Positions 52,757-62,721 of a DNA stretch of 64,000 nt are shown piece by piece. The translations under genes and the position numbers were made by a program. Source of the DNA: Melghirimyces thermohalophilus (GTDB lineage Bacteria; Bacillota; Bacilli; Thermoactinomycetales; DSM-45169); contig NZ_FMZA01000014.1 in NCBI RefSeq assembly GCF_900102685.1, positions 31,526 to 95,525 of the forward strand, written 5' to 3'. Below the pieces are notes generated by a model. That model was not told the DNA's origin. It ran no database searches and was given only the letters and a program-made list of their open reading frames with translations. Numbering within the stretch: the stretch's first letter is position 1; each line of letters begins with the position of its first letter.

Positions 52757-54063
52757 GGTTTTATCGCCTCCGCCTCTAGTTGTTTCTCCAATGGCTCTTG
52801 TTCCGAGGGTTCCTTGAAATAGGAGTCGTCCAGTTGGTTCACCCGTACCTTGCCCGTAAGCAGGTCATCCATGAGGCCTTTTTTAAGTTGTTTGAGTTTG
52901 TTGAGGTAGGCTTGTTCTTTTTGTATGCGATTATCTTGTTTTTTTAGATAAGATCCTATTAGATTTTGTTCTTGCAAGGATGGAACAGGAATAACAAAAT
53001 CTTTTATTTTTTGTAATGTTAATCGAGTAATTGCAAGTCCGGACATAATGTCCGTAATACAATCCTGTCCTACAGGAGACAAAATGTATTGGAGAAGGTA
53101 TTCATTGTCTAATAGCTTTTCATTCACTCGAATGAAAGCCACACTTGACAACAAACTAAAGGGCTCGCGAAGTGTATTTATGGCAGCATTTCCGGTATTT
53201 GCGCCATCTTTAGTCAGAAGAACATCACCGTAAGTAACATCACACCTTGTGTAAATATCTTGGTGTTCCTGTTCTGAGATCCAACCACATTCTCTTAAGT
53301 CTAAATAACCAAATCTTATATTTTTTGATGTGATGTACCTATAAGGCCCTTCTTTACTTTGTGGAGAAAAATGGGTTCCATCCTGTATTTTAGTGGATAC
53401 TTCCTTTAAACTTTGTATACTCCATTCCTTCGGAATCCGCCCCAAGGGAGAGTCCTTGAATTGTTCGGGGTGGGTGGCGGGGTCGCGGAGTTGGCCGTGT
53501 TCGTCGATGCCGCGGGTGAGGAGGTCGTGAAGCAGGCCCTCCTTCACCCGCTTCAGCTTGTCGATCAGCGCCTCCGTCTTCCGGATCGTCTCGTCCAGAG
53601 TGTCCAGGATTTCGGCGATTCGGCGTTGTTCGGGGAAAGGGGGCAACTTTATTAAGATCTTTGCCATAGTGTTGTTCATCAACTTCGGATTACCGATGTA
53701 ACTTACATGCTTTTTGGTATACATTGCTAAAGCTCTTGAAATAAACCTCATATCAATATGTCGAGGCTTTCTAGCTTCCAACGTTCCGCATACATTTGTA
53801 CAATTGAATTTCCCTTTTCTATAAAATACTGTTCCTGCATTAGCTCCATCAGTAGTCCAAGTTACGTACTCTCCTTCAAAGTCAAACGTATTTAAGTATC
53901 CCATAATTCCTTCATTACTACTTTGAGAAGAATAAACCGGATAATTCCCCGGATTTTCCGATATTTCTTCAGTACTTATAACTCTTCCTCTGCCCAATTT
54001 ACATACATCTTCAACACAACACACTTCCCAGCCAGATGGTATTGAATTGATCTCATCCAACAT
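52753..54063 (-). CDS. hsdS: Type I restriction enzyme, specificity subunit
   Basis: This 436-residue protein has two target-recognition domains, each followed by a conserved helix: [20 protein letters not shown] after the first and [20 protein letters not shown] after the second. The half-repeats are the normal HsdS layout for a bipartite DNA site. The DNA coding for the two recognition domains (about 53670-54040 and 52960-53400) is clearly AT-richer than the conserved central spacer (53440-53650). That pattern fits exchange of recognition domains between lineages. It overlaps hsdM by 11 bp. Confidence 0.94.
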   Translation of the reverse strand: MLDEINSIPSGWEVCCVEDVCKLGRGRVISTEEISENPGNYPVYSSQSSNEGIMGYLNTFDFEGEYVTWTTDGANAGTVFYRKGKFNCTNVCGTLEARKPRHIDMRFISRALAMYTKKHVSYIGNPKLMNNTMAKILIKLPPFPEQRRIAEILDTLDETIRKTEALIDKLKRVKEGLLHDLLTRGIDEHGQLRDPATHPEQFKDSPLGRIPKEWSIQSLKEVSTKIQDGTHFSPQSKEGPYRYITSKNIRFGYLDLRECGWISEQEHQDIYTRCDVTYGDVLLTKDGANTGNAAINTLREPFSLLSSVAFIRVNEKLLDNEYLLQYILSPVGQDCITDIMSGLAITRLTLQKIKDFVIPVPSLQEQNLIGSYLKKQDNRIQKEQAYLNKLKQLKKGLMDDLLTGKVRVNQLDDSYFKEPSEQEPLEKQLEAEAIKP

Positions 54064-56464
54064 ACCCCACCCCCCTCAAAAACATCTCCAGTTTCTCTTT
54101 CGCCTCATCCCGCTCCGATTCGATCTGCCTCAGGGTGACGCGGTATTTGTCCCACCAGTTCTCCACCGCTGCCACCACCTGCTGCCGGTGGGCGGTGACG
54201 GCCCGGTCCAGTTGGGCGGTGAGGTTTTCCCGCAGGATGGAGAGGATCCGGTCCCGGCAGTCCTCCGGACTGAGATTGGCACATGCCTCTTCCAGATACG
54301 GCAGAAGCTCATCTTTCATTTTTTTCTGCTGCCGCTTGAGGGCGTTCAGTTCCTTACGAATGGCTTTGATCTCCGCTTCGGAAAGGGATTTCCTTTCGTC
54401 GCCGTCTTCATTTTCCTCCTGACTCTTGGCCGCTTCGAGCTTCCCTTCTAACTCCGCCCGTTCGCTGTCCAGATCGGCCAGCTGTTTCAGGTAGTTGGGG
54501 AGAAGGCGGCGGGTGAGGGGATGGGTGTGGGGATCGAGGTCGTTCCCATCCTTTCCGTTTTCCTCCATGGACGCTTTCAAGGCGGTGACCCAGGCATCGA
54601 TGGTTCCCTCAAAGCCCTGGGTGGCCAGGGTGCGAAGATCGTGCTGGGCATCGTTCCACCAGCTGGCAATGGCACCGATCACCTGGAACCGGTCCAACAG
54701 CCCCACCGAGGTAAGGGAACGGCTGAAGGAGGCAAATAGCTCCCTTCGCAATGTCATCAACTGTTTGGTTTCCGGCAGGTCGGTGAGGTGACCCACGTAT
54801 TCCTCCCACCAATGGTCAAAGGCCAACTTCAGCTCCTCTTCCCGGGCACAAAGGCCGGGGTCCGATTCGATGCGGGATCGGATCTCCCCTTTTTCACTTA
54901 AGTCGGGAGCAAAGTCCAAATAGTCCCCATCCCTTTCCACCAGCAGGGACGTCGGATCAAAACCGTGAGCGTCGAAAAGAGGACGCTTGGCTTCAATCTC
55001 CGCCTGGGGCACGCCGCCCTCCAGATGAGCCCGGACGTCGTGGGGTTCCGGAGCGGGGGCGTTATCGGCATAGCGGCGGATGTTAAGGTTCCAGTCGTTC
55101 TCTTCCAATTGCTCCTTGGTCACAACCGAAGCATAGCCGGGCACCTCCGCAAAGGATTCAAAGGTGGAGACGATCTTCTCGATGTGCTCCGGGCGCAGGT
55201 GGTTCTGGGCGCGGCCGGCGTAATACTCGGCGTCGGCGTTGATGAAGAGCACCTTTCCCTTCCGGGCTTCCGGCTTGGCTCCCGGGGCACGCATGACGAG
55301 GATGCAGGCGGGGATCCCAGTACCATAAAAGAGGTTGGGAGGAAGGCCAATCACCGCCTCCAGCAGATCGTCCTCGATAAACCCTTTGCGAATCTCTTTC
55401 TCCGCTCCGCCGCGAAACAGCACCCCGTGGGGCATGACCGTGGCCATGATCCCGTCGGAGCGCAGAACGGACAACATGTGTTGGACAAACATCAGATCCG
55501 CCTTTTTTCCCGTTTCCGGGCAGAAGCCATAGCGGAAGCGTTCCGGGAAGTTGAGTCCGTTTCGGCTGTAGTTTTGGCTGAAGGGAGGATTGGTGATGAC
55601 CCGGTCGAAGCGCATCAGCTCCCCGCCCTCCACATGGAGAGGGTTGACGATGGTATCGTCGTTCCGGATGTCCTGGTTGGCGTTGATTCCATGCAGAAGA
55701 AGGTTCATCTTGCAGATGGCCCACACCCCGCCGTTGTTGTCCTGACCGTAGAGGCTCAAGTTGCGGGTATTGCCACCGTGTTCCTCCACATGTCGATGGG
55801 AGTGGATGAGCATACCGCCGGATCCGCAGCAAGGATCGTACACCCGCATTCCCTCTTCCGGGTTGGTCAACTGGACCATCAAGCGGACGACTTCCCGGGG
55901 GGTGTAGAATTCCCCACCCTTTTTCCCGGCGGAGTCGGCAAACTGGCCGATCAGGTATTCATAAGCGGCGCCGAGAAGGTCGGGGTTTTCAAAGTCCTCG
56001 TTGCACAGACGGTGCTTATTGAAGTGATGAATCAGTTCGCGCAATTTCTGGTCGGAGAGGCGGGTTTGACCCACACGGCGGTTGAAGTCGATGTGGCCGA
56101 CCACCCCCTCCAGAACCGGGTTTTCATTCTCCAGTCCTAGGAGGGCTTTGTTGAGGGCGTTCCCCAGGTCGCTGTGAAGTTCGTTTAGAAGATAATCCCA
56201 CCGAGCTTCTTTGGGAACAAAAAAAGTGTCCCGATAGGAGACGGGGCGTTCCGCCCGTTTGATCGCCTCTTCACGGGTCCTGCCCTTGTCTAGATTTTCA
56301 TTGATGATTTGGTTGTACTTTTGATCAAATACGTCCGAACAACGCTTCAAAAACAGCATGCCGAATATGTATTCCTTAAACTCGGAGGCATCCATCTTGC
56401 CACGCAAAATATCAGCGGCAGAAAAGAGATGACGCTCCAGTTGGGACAGGGTGAGTTTGGCCAT
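54053..56464 (-). CDS. hsdM: Type I restriction enzyme, methyltransferase subunit
   Basis: This protein of about 803 residues has the HsdM N-terminal helical domain, [15 protein letters not shown], the SAM motif [11 protein letters not shown] (near residue 209) and the N6-adenine catalytic motif NPPF (near residue 293). It methylates adenine in the site chosen by HsdS. It is long for HsdM: after about residue 530 comes a 270-residue helical, partly coiled-coil extension ([20 protein letters not shown]). The ATG at 56464 is preferred over that at 56473, whose spacing to AAGGAG is only one base. It is the first gene of hsdM-hsdS-hsdR-protease. Confidence 0.94.
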   Translation of the reverse strand: MAKLTLSQLERHLFSAADILRGKMDASEFKEYIFGMLFLKRCSDVFDQKYNQIINENLDKGRTREEAIKRAERPVSYRDTFFVPKEARWDYLLNELHSDLGNALNKALLGLENENPVLEGVVGHIDFNRRVGQTRLSDQKLRELIHHFNKHRLCNEDFENPDLLGAAYEYLIGQFADSAGKKGGEFYTPREVVRLMVQLTNPEEGMRVYDPCCGSGGMLIHSHRHVEEHGGNTRNLSLYGQDNNGGVWAICKMNLLLHGINANQDIRNDDTIVNPLHVEGGELMRFDRVITNPPFSQNYSRNGLNFPERFRYGFCPETGKKADLMFVQHMLSVLRSDGIMATVMPHGVLFRGGAEKEIRKGFIEDDLLEAVIGLPPNLFYGTGIPACILVMRAPGAKPEARKGKVLFINADAEYYAGRAQNHLRPEHIEKIVSTFESFAEVPGYASVVTKEQLEENDWNLNIRRYADNAPAPEPHDVRAHLEGGVPQAEIEAKRPLFDAHGFDPTSLLVERDGDYLDFAPDLSEKGEIRSRIESDPGLCAREEELKLAFDHWWEEYVGHLTDLPETKQLMTLRRELFASFSRSLTSVGLLDRFQVIGAIASWWNDAQHDLRTLATQGFEGTIDAWVTALKASMEENGKDGNDLDPHTHPLTRRLLPNYLKQLADLDSERAELEGKLEAAKSQEENEDGDERKSLSEAEIKAIRKELNALKRQQKKMKDELLPYLEEACANLSPEDCRDRILSILRENLTAQLDRAVTAHRQQVVAAVENWWDKYRVTLRQIESERDEAKEKLEMFLRGVGYVG

Positions 56465-56836
56465 GATGTTCATGCTCCTTCTCTGATGTATGATCTAAAG
56501 TAAAAATCAATCGTGACTAAAAATAATAGAATGAATCAGGTTCCATTTTCCAGTTTAATCGTATCCCCACCATAGTTCAATAAGGGTGATTGACCTATAA
56601 TATTCGTTCATCGTTTTGTACCATAGACATGTCTCCATGGAACCTACGTACACCATCAAAGTTCTTTATGCTAAACGTATCCGATTTTACCCCCGGGAAA
56701 AACTCGGGCTTCCTCGTTTCCTATTGAGATTGGGATAATCAAGGTCGTCATGATGCCATCTCACAAAAGGTAATTCATCAAAGCATCAACCCCACTGTTT
56801 AGTGTAACATCAGAAAAACCCTTATATAACGATGTA
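56465..56836. other. Intergenic region upstream of hsdM
   Basis: Contains the presumed hsd promoter. No ORF or RNA gene is supported. Confidence 0.35.
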
Positions 56837-56859
56837 CAAAAAGCCTCCCATCGGAGGCT
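56837..56859 (-). terminator. Intrinsic terminator
   Basis: GCCTCC GATG GGAGGC hairpin on the minus strand followed by TTTTTG, downstream of the orphan toxin tip. Confidence 0.7.
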
Positions 56860-56931
56860 CCCGTTATTTCAAAACTGAATATCCAACTGTTCATTCAATG
56901 CTTTTTCCACGTAATCCTTTAAAGTTAGCGG

Positions 56932-57077
56932 CTACATCACGTCTCCCACCAATTCTTGTATCAAAGGTTTACTTGCTGTAGCATCTTCAAACACCCACGT
57001 CAAATCCCATCCATCCTCTACTAACATAGCATCTCTTTCAATCTCCCATTTTATCTCTTTATCCAATTGGTTTGGAT
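56932..57077 (-). pseudogene. Orphan polymorphic-toxin tip
   Basis: PNQLDKEIKWEIERDAMLVE, then DGWDLTWVFEDATASKPLIQ, ELVGDVM resembles the last strands of restriction-endonuclease-like toxin tips, where a helix of KD..L...G is followed by WxF and a SxPLxxxL end. The frame formally extends to 57153, but that part runs through a terminator and has no ribosome binding site, so only the tip is real. It lies behind the immunity gene of the LHH toxin, as displaced toxin cassettes do. Confidence 0.5.
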
Positions 57078-57097
57078 GTTTTTTTATCGGCGGCAAA

Positions 57098-57128
57098 CAA
57101 AAACCGGGCGGGGTGATTCCCGCCCGGG
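57098..57128 (-). terminator. Intrinsic terminator after the SUKH immunity gene
   Basis: CCGGGCGGG and CCCGCCCGG form a strong stem on the minus strand, followed by TTTTTG. Confidence 0.8.
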
Positions 57129-57196
57129 GGAGCCGTAAGGCTCCTCCATTCATTTATGAATCGAGCAATACTTCTGTTTTTTCATTGGTTCAGACC

Positions 57197-57640
57197 TTAG
57201 AAAAACGACTCATCGTTTATCAGTTTCTCAAGCAAATGTTCGAAGCTGTCAGCCATCTCCAATCTTTTCCCGGATTCATGATCAAGAACGAATATGTTGG
57301 GTTCATCGGGCAGAAAACCTACAGGATCACCATCATAATCAAGGCATACAACCACCATTTTGTCATATGGTTTAGGGAGTCCTTCTCGAAACTCTTTAGT
57401 CATTTCAACAAATGATTTTTCGGTGTCTGGCAGGAATTCAGCCACTCTTAAACCTAACATTTCATATTTTGGTACTCCTCCTGAACCATAGTGATGCAAA
57501 TACTCCTTATGGTCTTCAGGAAGCTTTACACCCAATTCTATTTCAGCCGCTTCAATTTCACTCATGGGGACGGGCCCGCCTATTGCTTCTGGGGGGTTAT
57601 TCTCAATGATGTGTTTATGAATCGCTTCTTTCATGATCAA
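57197..57640 (-). CDS. SMI1/KNR4 (SUKH) family immunity protein
   Basis: This 147-residue protein has the SUKH pattern: SEIEAAEIELGVKLPEDHKE, YLHHYGSGGVPKYEMLGLRV, then VVVCLDYDGDPVGFLPDEPN and ESGKRLEMADSFEHLLEKL. SUKH proteins bind and block nuclease toxins. It follows the LHH toxin tip by 13 bp on the same strand. The frame starts with TTG 57640, 9 bases after AGGAGG; the ATG at 57634 is the alternative. It is AT-richer than the hsd genes. Confidence 0.85.
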   Translation of the reverse strand: MIMKEAIHKHIIENNPPEAIGGPVPMSEIEAAEIELGVKLPEDHKEYLHHYGSGGVPKYEMLGLRVAEFLPDTEKSFVEMTKEFREGLPKPYDKMVVVCLDYDGDPVGFLPDEPNIFVLDHESGKRLEMADSFEHLLEKLINDESFF

Positions 57641-57653
57641 ACTTATCGGCCTC

Positions 57654-58810
57654 CTATTCCAATTTCAGAGGGAATTCATGCCCTCTTCTATGAAGCTCTT
57701 CAATGTATCGGGCTCTCCAATAATCCACTCTGTAGTCATCCCATCCGGGTCTTTTCTTACCTATTCCACCTTTATTCCCTAATGGATGCAAACGACTTGA
57801 TTTTCCTTGGTGAATACTTTGCGGCATTTCAATTAATGGACCCTCTTCTCGTTGTTTCCAGTGGTGCAGAGTGTATGTGCCCTTTTCGGCTCTTCCGTAT
57901 TTAGGGTTTCGTGGCGCGAGTTTTTTCTTGAACCGGTAAATCAATTGCTTATCTGACATGTATTGAATGGATCGTTGTTGAACAACAAATTCAAGTGGAT
58001 TCTTGCGACCCAGCATACCATTATCATAATAAGCACGGTTCGGTTTTTTCATCAACCGACTGTATCCCTGAAGGGCTTGCTCCGCTTCTTCTTTACCTAT
58101 TGTGTAACTAAATTTGCTACTTTGGCTAGCTGCTTGGCTCGTCGCCTGTTGCGCCTTCGGTGTGATACCCATAGCAGGCTTCTGGGCAGCCATATGAGGG
58201 ACGACGGTGAATCCGACCCCCATAAACGCCGCGACAGTCGCATTCTTCCAGTTGAATTTTCGCTCATGGAGGAAGTCGTCGGCGAGGCTTCCTGCAGAGG
58301 CTCCGGCGGAGTTCCCGATGAGTTGGGCTGCTCTTCGACTGACATAACGAACAGCCCCTCTGGCCACCCCGCCGGTGACACCACCCCCGAAAGCGCCTGC
58401 CACGCCACCGATGGATGCATCAGCCAGGATGGTCTTTAAGTCATTCCCCTGATAGTAGGAAACGCCACCACCGGCCGCCATCCCGATCAGGATCCCGGCA
58501 CCGAAACCTTGTCCACCTGGAACGAATAAGAGGACAACACCAGCAGCTGCAGTCAGCGTGGCCGCAATCGCTTCTTTATGTTCCTTGGCCCAATCCCAAG
58601 CCGCTTGGGCCCCGGATTTGATGCCTTCCCAAGCATTACTGGCCGCTTCCTTGGTCTCCTCCCATGGATCTTCTATGAAGTCCTCGACGCCCTGCTTAAT
58701 GTCACTCAGGGTGTCCCCTATGGAGTCAAAAAGCCCTCGGGGCTGGGGCTGGTGGGGTTTGGTCTGAGGCTTCGTGCGGCCATCACTTACAGATTCATCG
58801 CCATTTTCTC
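57654..58810 (-). pseudogene. Polymorphic toxin with LHH nuclease tip, N-terminally truncated
   Basis: The open frame extends from the end of the symporter gene (about 58810) to 57654, but the first start codon is ATG 58481. The upstream part (LFDSIGDTLSDIKQGVEDFI, then EDPWEETKEAASNAWEGIKS) and the glycine-rich AAGVVLLFVPGGQGFGAGIL form a pre-toxin linker with membrane-like helices. The tip TLHHWKQREEGPLIEMPQSI, then HQGKSSRLHPLGN, is an HNH/Endo VII LHH nuclease. Its secretion module is missing, cut off where the symporter gene ends. From ATG 58481 a 275-residue product could still be made. Confidence 0.72.
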
Positions 58811-60286
58811 CTCCGCTTGCCGTTGGTGGTCAGTAGACACGGAAGTCATATAGGAGCCGGCCACGCAGATGAGGAGGTTGAGGATGAGGCCGATGACGCC
58901 GCCGTGGATGCCCCAGAGGGTACCGAAGCCGGAGAGGGTCAGGGCGCCGGAACAGATGGCTCCGGTCAGCATGCCCCAGAAGACGGGGCCGGCGGAAAGG
59001 CGTTTCCAGTACAGACCGAGGAAGAAGGCGGGGGCGACCTGGACCAGCAGCTCAAATTTCAGCACAAAGATGTCGTACAGGGTGGCCGGGGGATTCCAGG
59101 CGATCCACAGCAAAATGGCGACGGCGATGACTCCGCCGATTTTGCCGAATTTCACCTTTCGTTCCTCACTGGCATCGGGGTTGATGTATTTGCCGTAAAG
59201 GTCGTTGGACAACATCGAGGAAAAGCTGAGCAGGACGGAGTCGGCGGTGGAAATGATCGCCGCCACGATCGCGCCAAAGAACAGCACCATCACCCAGTAG
59301 AAGATCAGGTTGATGGAGGCCACCTGGTTGGCGATCAAGCCTACCAACTGTTCCGATCCTCTCTCATCCAACCCGGGAAACAGGCTGATCCCGATGATGC
59401 CGATCAGGAAGACCAAGCCGGTAGTCAACGGCGGCATCCAGGCCATTCGCGCAAAGGAGCGTTTCAACGTGCGCTCGCTTTCCGCAGAGTAAATCCGCTG
59501 GACGGCATGGGGGTAAATAGCCGCGCCGAAGCCGACCAGGAGCAGCATGCTGAACCAGTTGATCGAGGTCTCCCAGCCAGGGACGGCCACTTTGGCCGGT
59601 TCTGTTTCGGCGATCTGCCGGGTCACATCAGCGAAATTGCCCCCGACCAAATAGAAAGCCCCTCCTAAGAAGACAACCACCCCGATCATCAGCACCACCC
59701 CTTGCATCACATCGGTGAAGGCGACGGCCTTCATCCCGCCCAGCCACTCATAGGCGAGCATCACCAGAACGAAGGCGATCACGCCCCATTGGTAGGGGAT
59801 GGTCCCGCCGGTCATGCCGGCCACGGCGTGCCCGATGGCCACCAGCTGTTCCAAGAGGTAGTTGCCCAACCCCCACAACATCAGGAAGATGGCCAAGAGG
59901 GTCACCCCTTTCGATTGGAAACGGTAGGAGATCCAATCCGTCGGAGTGACAAAGTTTTTCCTTTTGGAGATGACGTAGAGGCGGGGGGCAAACATCAGGT
60001 ACATGGCGATAATAATGGTCATAAAAGGAATCGATTGCAACCAGGAAAAGCCCTCCCGGTATGCTGTCGGCGCATAACCCACGATGGTATTGCCGCTGTA
60101 TTGGGTGGCATACAAGGTGAAAAAGAGCGCGATGATCCCCAGGTTTTTCCCGGCCAGATAATAACCAGACAAACTCTTCTGCAAACTTTTTTGTCCGCGG
60201 CCGGCGACATAGCCGATCCACAGCATCACCACCGCATACAGGATCAGGATGATTACTCCGTCGGGTCCCGCAAAGGCCAGTTTCAT
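58787..60286 (-). CDS. Sodium:solute symporter family transporter
   Basis: This 499-residue membrane protein with about 13 helices has the SSS signatures KSLSGYYLAGKNLGIIALFF, EWLGGMKAVAFTDVMQGVV and AAIISTADSVLLSFSSMLSN. It is preceded by a DUF3311 partner that overlaps it by 4 bp, a pair typical of bacterial organic-acid or amino-acid symporters. Upstream on the same strand is a CoA-transferase, suggesting uptake of an acid that is activated by CoA transfer. Its 3' end abuts the truncated toxin gene. Confidence 0.87.
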   Translation of the reverse strand: MKLAFAGPDGVIILILYAVVMLWIGYVAGRGQKSLQKSLSGYYLAGKNLGIIALFFTLYATQYSGNTIVGYAPTAYREGFSWLQSIPFMTIIIAMYLMFAPRLYVISKRKNFVTPTDWISYRFQSKGVTLLAIFLMLWGLGNYLLEQLVAIGHAVAGMTGGTIPYQWGVIAFVLVMLAYEWLGGMKAVAFTDVMQGVVLMIGVVVFLGGAFYLVGGNFADVTRQIAETEPAKVAVPGWETSINWFSMLLLVGFGAAIYPHAVQRIYSAESERTLKRSFARMAWMPPLTTGLVFLIGIIGISLFPGLDERGSEQLVGLIANQVASINLIFYWVMVLFFGAIVAAIISTADSVLLSFSSMLSNDLYGKYINPDASEERKVKFGKIGGVIAVAILLWIAWNPPATLYDIFVLKFELLVQVAPAFFLGLYWKRLSAGPVFWGMLTGAICSGALTLSGFGTLWGIHGGVIGLILNLLICVAGSYMTSVSTDHQRQAEEKMAMNL

Positions 60287-60543
60287 CCTTCATCTCCCTC
60301 CCCTCGGCGCTCGGCTTCCTCCTTATCTTCCACCAGGTGCCACTGGTGGAGGCAGAGCCAGCTGAGATAGCCACATAGGATGAGGGAAAACAGGGTGGAG
60401 ACAAAAGCCCAGAGCGGGAAGCCGAGGATCATCGATTGCAGGGCGCCCTTAGGCCAGTACCAGGGAACAATGGCCAACACGATGAAAGCCAGTCCGATCC
60501 AGATCCATTTGTTGCGGATGGGTTCTTTCACTTTGTCGCTCAT
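60283..60543 (-). CDS. DUF3311-type small symporter partner
   Basis: This 86-residue protein has two membrane helices (WIWIGLAFIVLAIVPWYWP and LILCGYLSWLCLHQW) and the DUF3311 layout with a charged C-terminus. DUF3311 proteins are encoded directly before sodium:solute symporters and are thought to assist them. The stop overlaps the symporter start (ATGA), implying coupled synthesis. GGGGG stands before the ATG at 60543. Confidence 0.83.
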   Translation of the reverse strand: MSDKVKEPIRNKWIWIGLAFIVLAIVPWYWPKGALQSMILGFPLWAFVSTLFSLILCGYLSWLCLHQWHLVEDKEEAERRGEGDEG

Positions 60544-60586
60544 GGGGAACCCCCTTTTTTAATATTGGCAACCTTCTGGTGAAAAA

Positions 60587-61798
60587 TTAAATCACGTGTT
60601 GATCTTTCAGGGACTGAAGTTTAGCCTTGTCATAACCAAGGAGCTCCCGGTAAACTTCATCATTGTGCTGGCCCAGTTCCTCGGCACCGACGGACTGGAC
60701 TTGTCCCGGGGTGCGGCTCAGTTTGGGAACCACCCCCGGCATCGGGAATTTCCCCAATTGGGGATGCTCGGTCTCAATGATCATCTCCCGCGCCTGGTAA
60801 TGGGGATCTTCCACGATCTCTTTCGCCGAGTAAATCATCCCAGAGGGAACCCCTTTCTCTTCCAGGAGGGAGAGAACGTCTTTGGCATCCAGGGTTTTGG
60901 TCCACGTTTCGATCCGCGCGTCCAGCTCCCTTTGGTGCTCGCCGCGGGCTGTATGAGTGGCAAACTTGGGATCGTCGGCCAGCTCCGGCTCTCCCATCGC
61001 CTCACACAACCTCCGGAACACCCTGTCGGCATTGGCTCCGATCACGATGTACGTTTCATCCCGGGTGAGATAAATGTTGGACGGGGCGATCCCCGGCAGG
61101 ATGTTGCCCATCCGTTCCCGGATATAGCCGGCCAGGAGGTAGTCGGGAACCAGGCTCTCCATCACCCCGAACACCGACTCGTAGATGGCTGTATCGACGA
61201 CCTGACCCCGGCCCGAGCGTTCCCGTTCATGAAGGGCGGTCATGCAGCCGATGGTGGAAAAGAGCGCCGCCAGGGTATCCCCGATGGAGATGCCGATCCG
61301 CGCCGGCGGACGGTCGGGAAACCCGGTCACATAGCGCAGGCCGCCCATCGCTTCAGCGACGCTGCCAAATCCGGCCCGCTGTTTGTAGGGCCCCGATTGA
61401 CCGAAGCCGGAGGTCCGGGCCATGATCAGCCCCGGGTTGATGGCGGACAACTCCTCATAGGAGAGGTTCCACTTTTCCATCGTCCCTGGTCGGAAGTTCT
61501 CAATCAGGATGTCCGCTTCCTTTACCAAGTCCTTCAGGACCGCTTGCCCCTCTTTTACCCGCAGGTTTAGCGTGATCGACTTCTTGTTGCGGGATTGTAC
61601 CGGCCACCACAGGCCCACCCCGTCCTTTTCCTTCCCCCAATTCCGCATCGGGTCGGGCTTACCGGGAGGTTCCACTTTGATCACCTCTGCCCCGAAATCG
61701 GCGAGCAAGCGCCCGGCGAAGGGGCCGGCCAAGAGAGTCCCCAACTCAATGACGCGGACTCCCTCCAAGGGCAGCTGTCCCGGTTGAGCCTCGGTCAT
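60587..61798 (-). CDS. CaiB/BaiF family III CoA-transferase
   Basis: This 403-residue protein has the family III CoA-transferase pattern: EGVRVIELGTLLAGPFAGRL at the N-terminus, VKVEPPGKPDPMRNWG, DILIENFRPGTMEKW, and SGFGQSGPYKQRAGFGSVAE. The nucleophilic Asp is probably in GISIGDTLAAL. Such enzymes move CoA between carboxylic acids, for example succinyl-CoA to formate, carnitine or aromatic acids. It is divergent from a GntR regulator and upstream of the symporter pair. GAGGTG lies before ATG 61798. Substrate not determinable. Confidence 0.88.
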   Translation of the reverse strand: MTEAQPGQLPLEGVRVIELGTLLAGPFAGRLLADFGAEVIKVEPPGKPDPMRNWGKEKDGVGLWWPVQSRNKKSITLNLRVKEGQAVLKDLVKEADILIENFRPGTMEKWNLSYEELSAINPGLIMARTSGFGQSGPYKQRAGFGSVAEAMGGLRYVTGFPDRPPARIGISIGDTLAALFSTIGCMTALHERERSGRGQVVDTAIYESVFGVMESLVPDYLLAGYIRERMGNILPGIAPSNIYLTRDETYIVIGANADRVFRRLCEAMGEPELADDPKFATHTARGEHQRELDARIETWTKTLDAKDVLSLLEEKGVPSGMIYSAKEIVEDPHYQAREMIIETEHPQLGKFPMPGVVPKLSRTPGQVQSVGAEELGQHNDEVYRELLGYDKAKLQSLKDQHVI

Positions 61799-61836
61799 AT
61801 CTATTCACCTCACTTATTTTTAGAAAGATTAACACT

Positions 61837-61920
61837 TTGTATACAGTAAGGCAATAGTAAATAAGTTGAAAAGGGTAAATTATTGAAATTATTTGTCCTG
61901 TAGTCTCTCTTTGTATACAA
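61837..61920. promoter_or_regulatory. Paired GntR-type operators in the divergent promoter
   Basis: TTTGTATACA occurs at 61837-61846 and again at 61911-61920, 74 bp apart. TGTATACA is a perfect palindrome of the kind bound by FadR-type GntR dimers. The two copies lie near the two divergent starts, so looping or joint repression is plausible. Confidence 0.65.
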
Positions 61921-61939
61921 TGACAGCGAGGTGACGATT

Positions 61940-62596
61940 TTGGATGTGTACCAGCTGATCAAAGAAGCGATTGCTGTCGGAAAATACAAACCGGGGATGC
62001 GTTTGACGGAGGAGTTTCTCGCCGGGGAATGGCAGGTGAGCCGGACGCCGGTCCGGGAAGCGCTGAAGCAGTTGGAGTCGGAAGGGCTGCTCACTCCACT
62101 TCGGCGTGGCATGATCGTCCGCACCTTCTCCAGAGAAGATATCCGGCAGATCTACGACTTGCGCACCCTGTTGGAAGGCTACGCGGCGGGCCAGGCCGCT
62201 TTGTACCGAAGCCCGGAGGAGCTAAAGGAGATGCAGGAGGCCAACCTCGCCTATGAACAGGCGCTCCGTGAGCAAGAGCCCCGGGATCTGGACGGGATGT
62301 TGGGGATTCTTCGCATCAACCAGCGGTTTCATGAAGCGGTTCACGCCGCTTCCCGCAATGAACATCTCCGTTTTCACATCGGCAAATTGATCGTTCTGCC
62401 CCTGGTGTTTCAATCCTTCTACTGGTATGACCGATCGGAACAGCTCCGCTCCCTGGAATTCCACCGGATCATCTTGGAAGCGATTGAAAAGCGGGACGGC
62501 GATCGGGCCAAAATCGCCATGCACGAACACATCTGTCAGGGCCGGGATCGAGTGTTAAAACATGTGGATGAATGCGAGAAAGAATCGGATAATTGA
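61940..62596 (+). CDS. GntR-family (FadR-type) transcriptional regulator
   Basis: This protein of about 218 residues has the winged helix-turn-helix (PGMRLTEEFLAGEWQVSRTP, then VREALKQLESEGLL) and an all-helical FCD effector domain with metal-ligand-like DLRTLLEGYAAGQAA and NQRFHEAVHAAS. The frame opens with GTG at 61931, but GAGGTG lies 8 bases before TTG 61940, which I prefer. It is divergent from the CoA-transferase/symporter operon and has two palindromes between. It probably represses that operon until an acyl or organic-acid ligand binds. Confidence 0.87.
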   Translation: MDVYQLIKEAIAVGKYKPGMRLTEEFLAGEWQVSRTPVREALKQLESEGLLTPLRRGMIVRTFSREDIRQIYDLRTLLEGYAAGQAALYRSPEELKEMQEANLAYEQALREQEPRDLDGMLGILRINQRFHEAVHAASRNEHLRFHIGKLIVLPLVFQSFYWYDRSEQLRSLEFHRIILEAIEKRDGDRAKIAMHEHICQGRDRVLKHVDECEKESDN

Positions 62597-62721
62597 GATT
62601 TGTGGCGCCCCATTTCTTGGAAAGAGATTCCTTGTGTTTGCCCTCGATTACCGTGACATCTCGGTTGAACATACTTTGTTTTCCTTGTTACGCAGCCAGA
62701 ATGCGTAGTTTTGCGGGAACG

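Noticed and set aside
54965..56140. 391-codon plus-strand frame opposite hsdM
   Set aside because: It is the reverse-complement shadow of conserved HsdM motifs and has no ribosome binding site.
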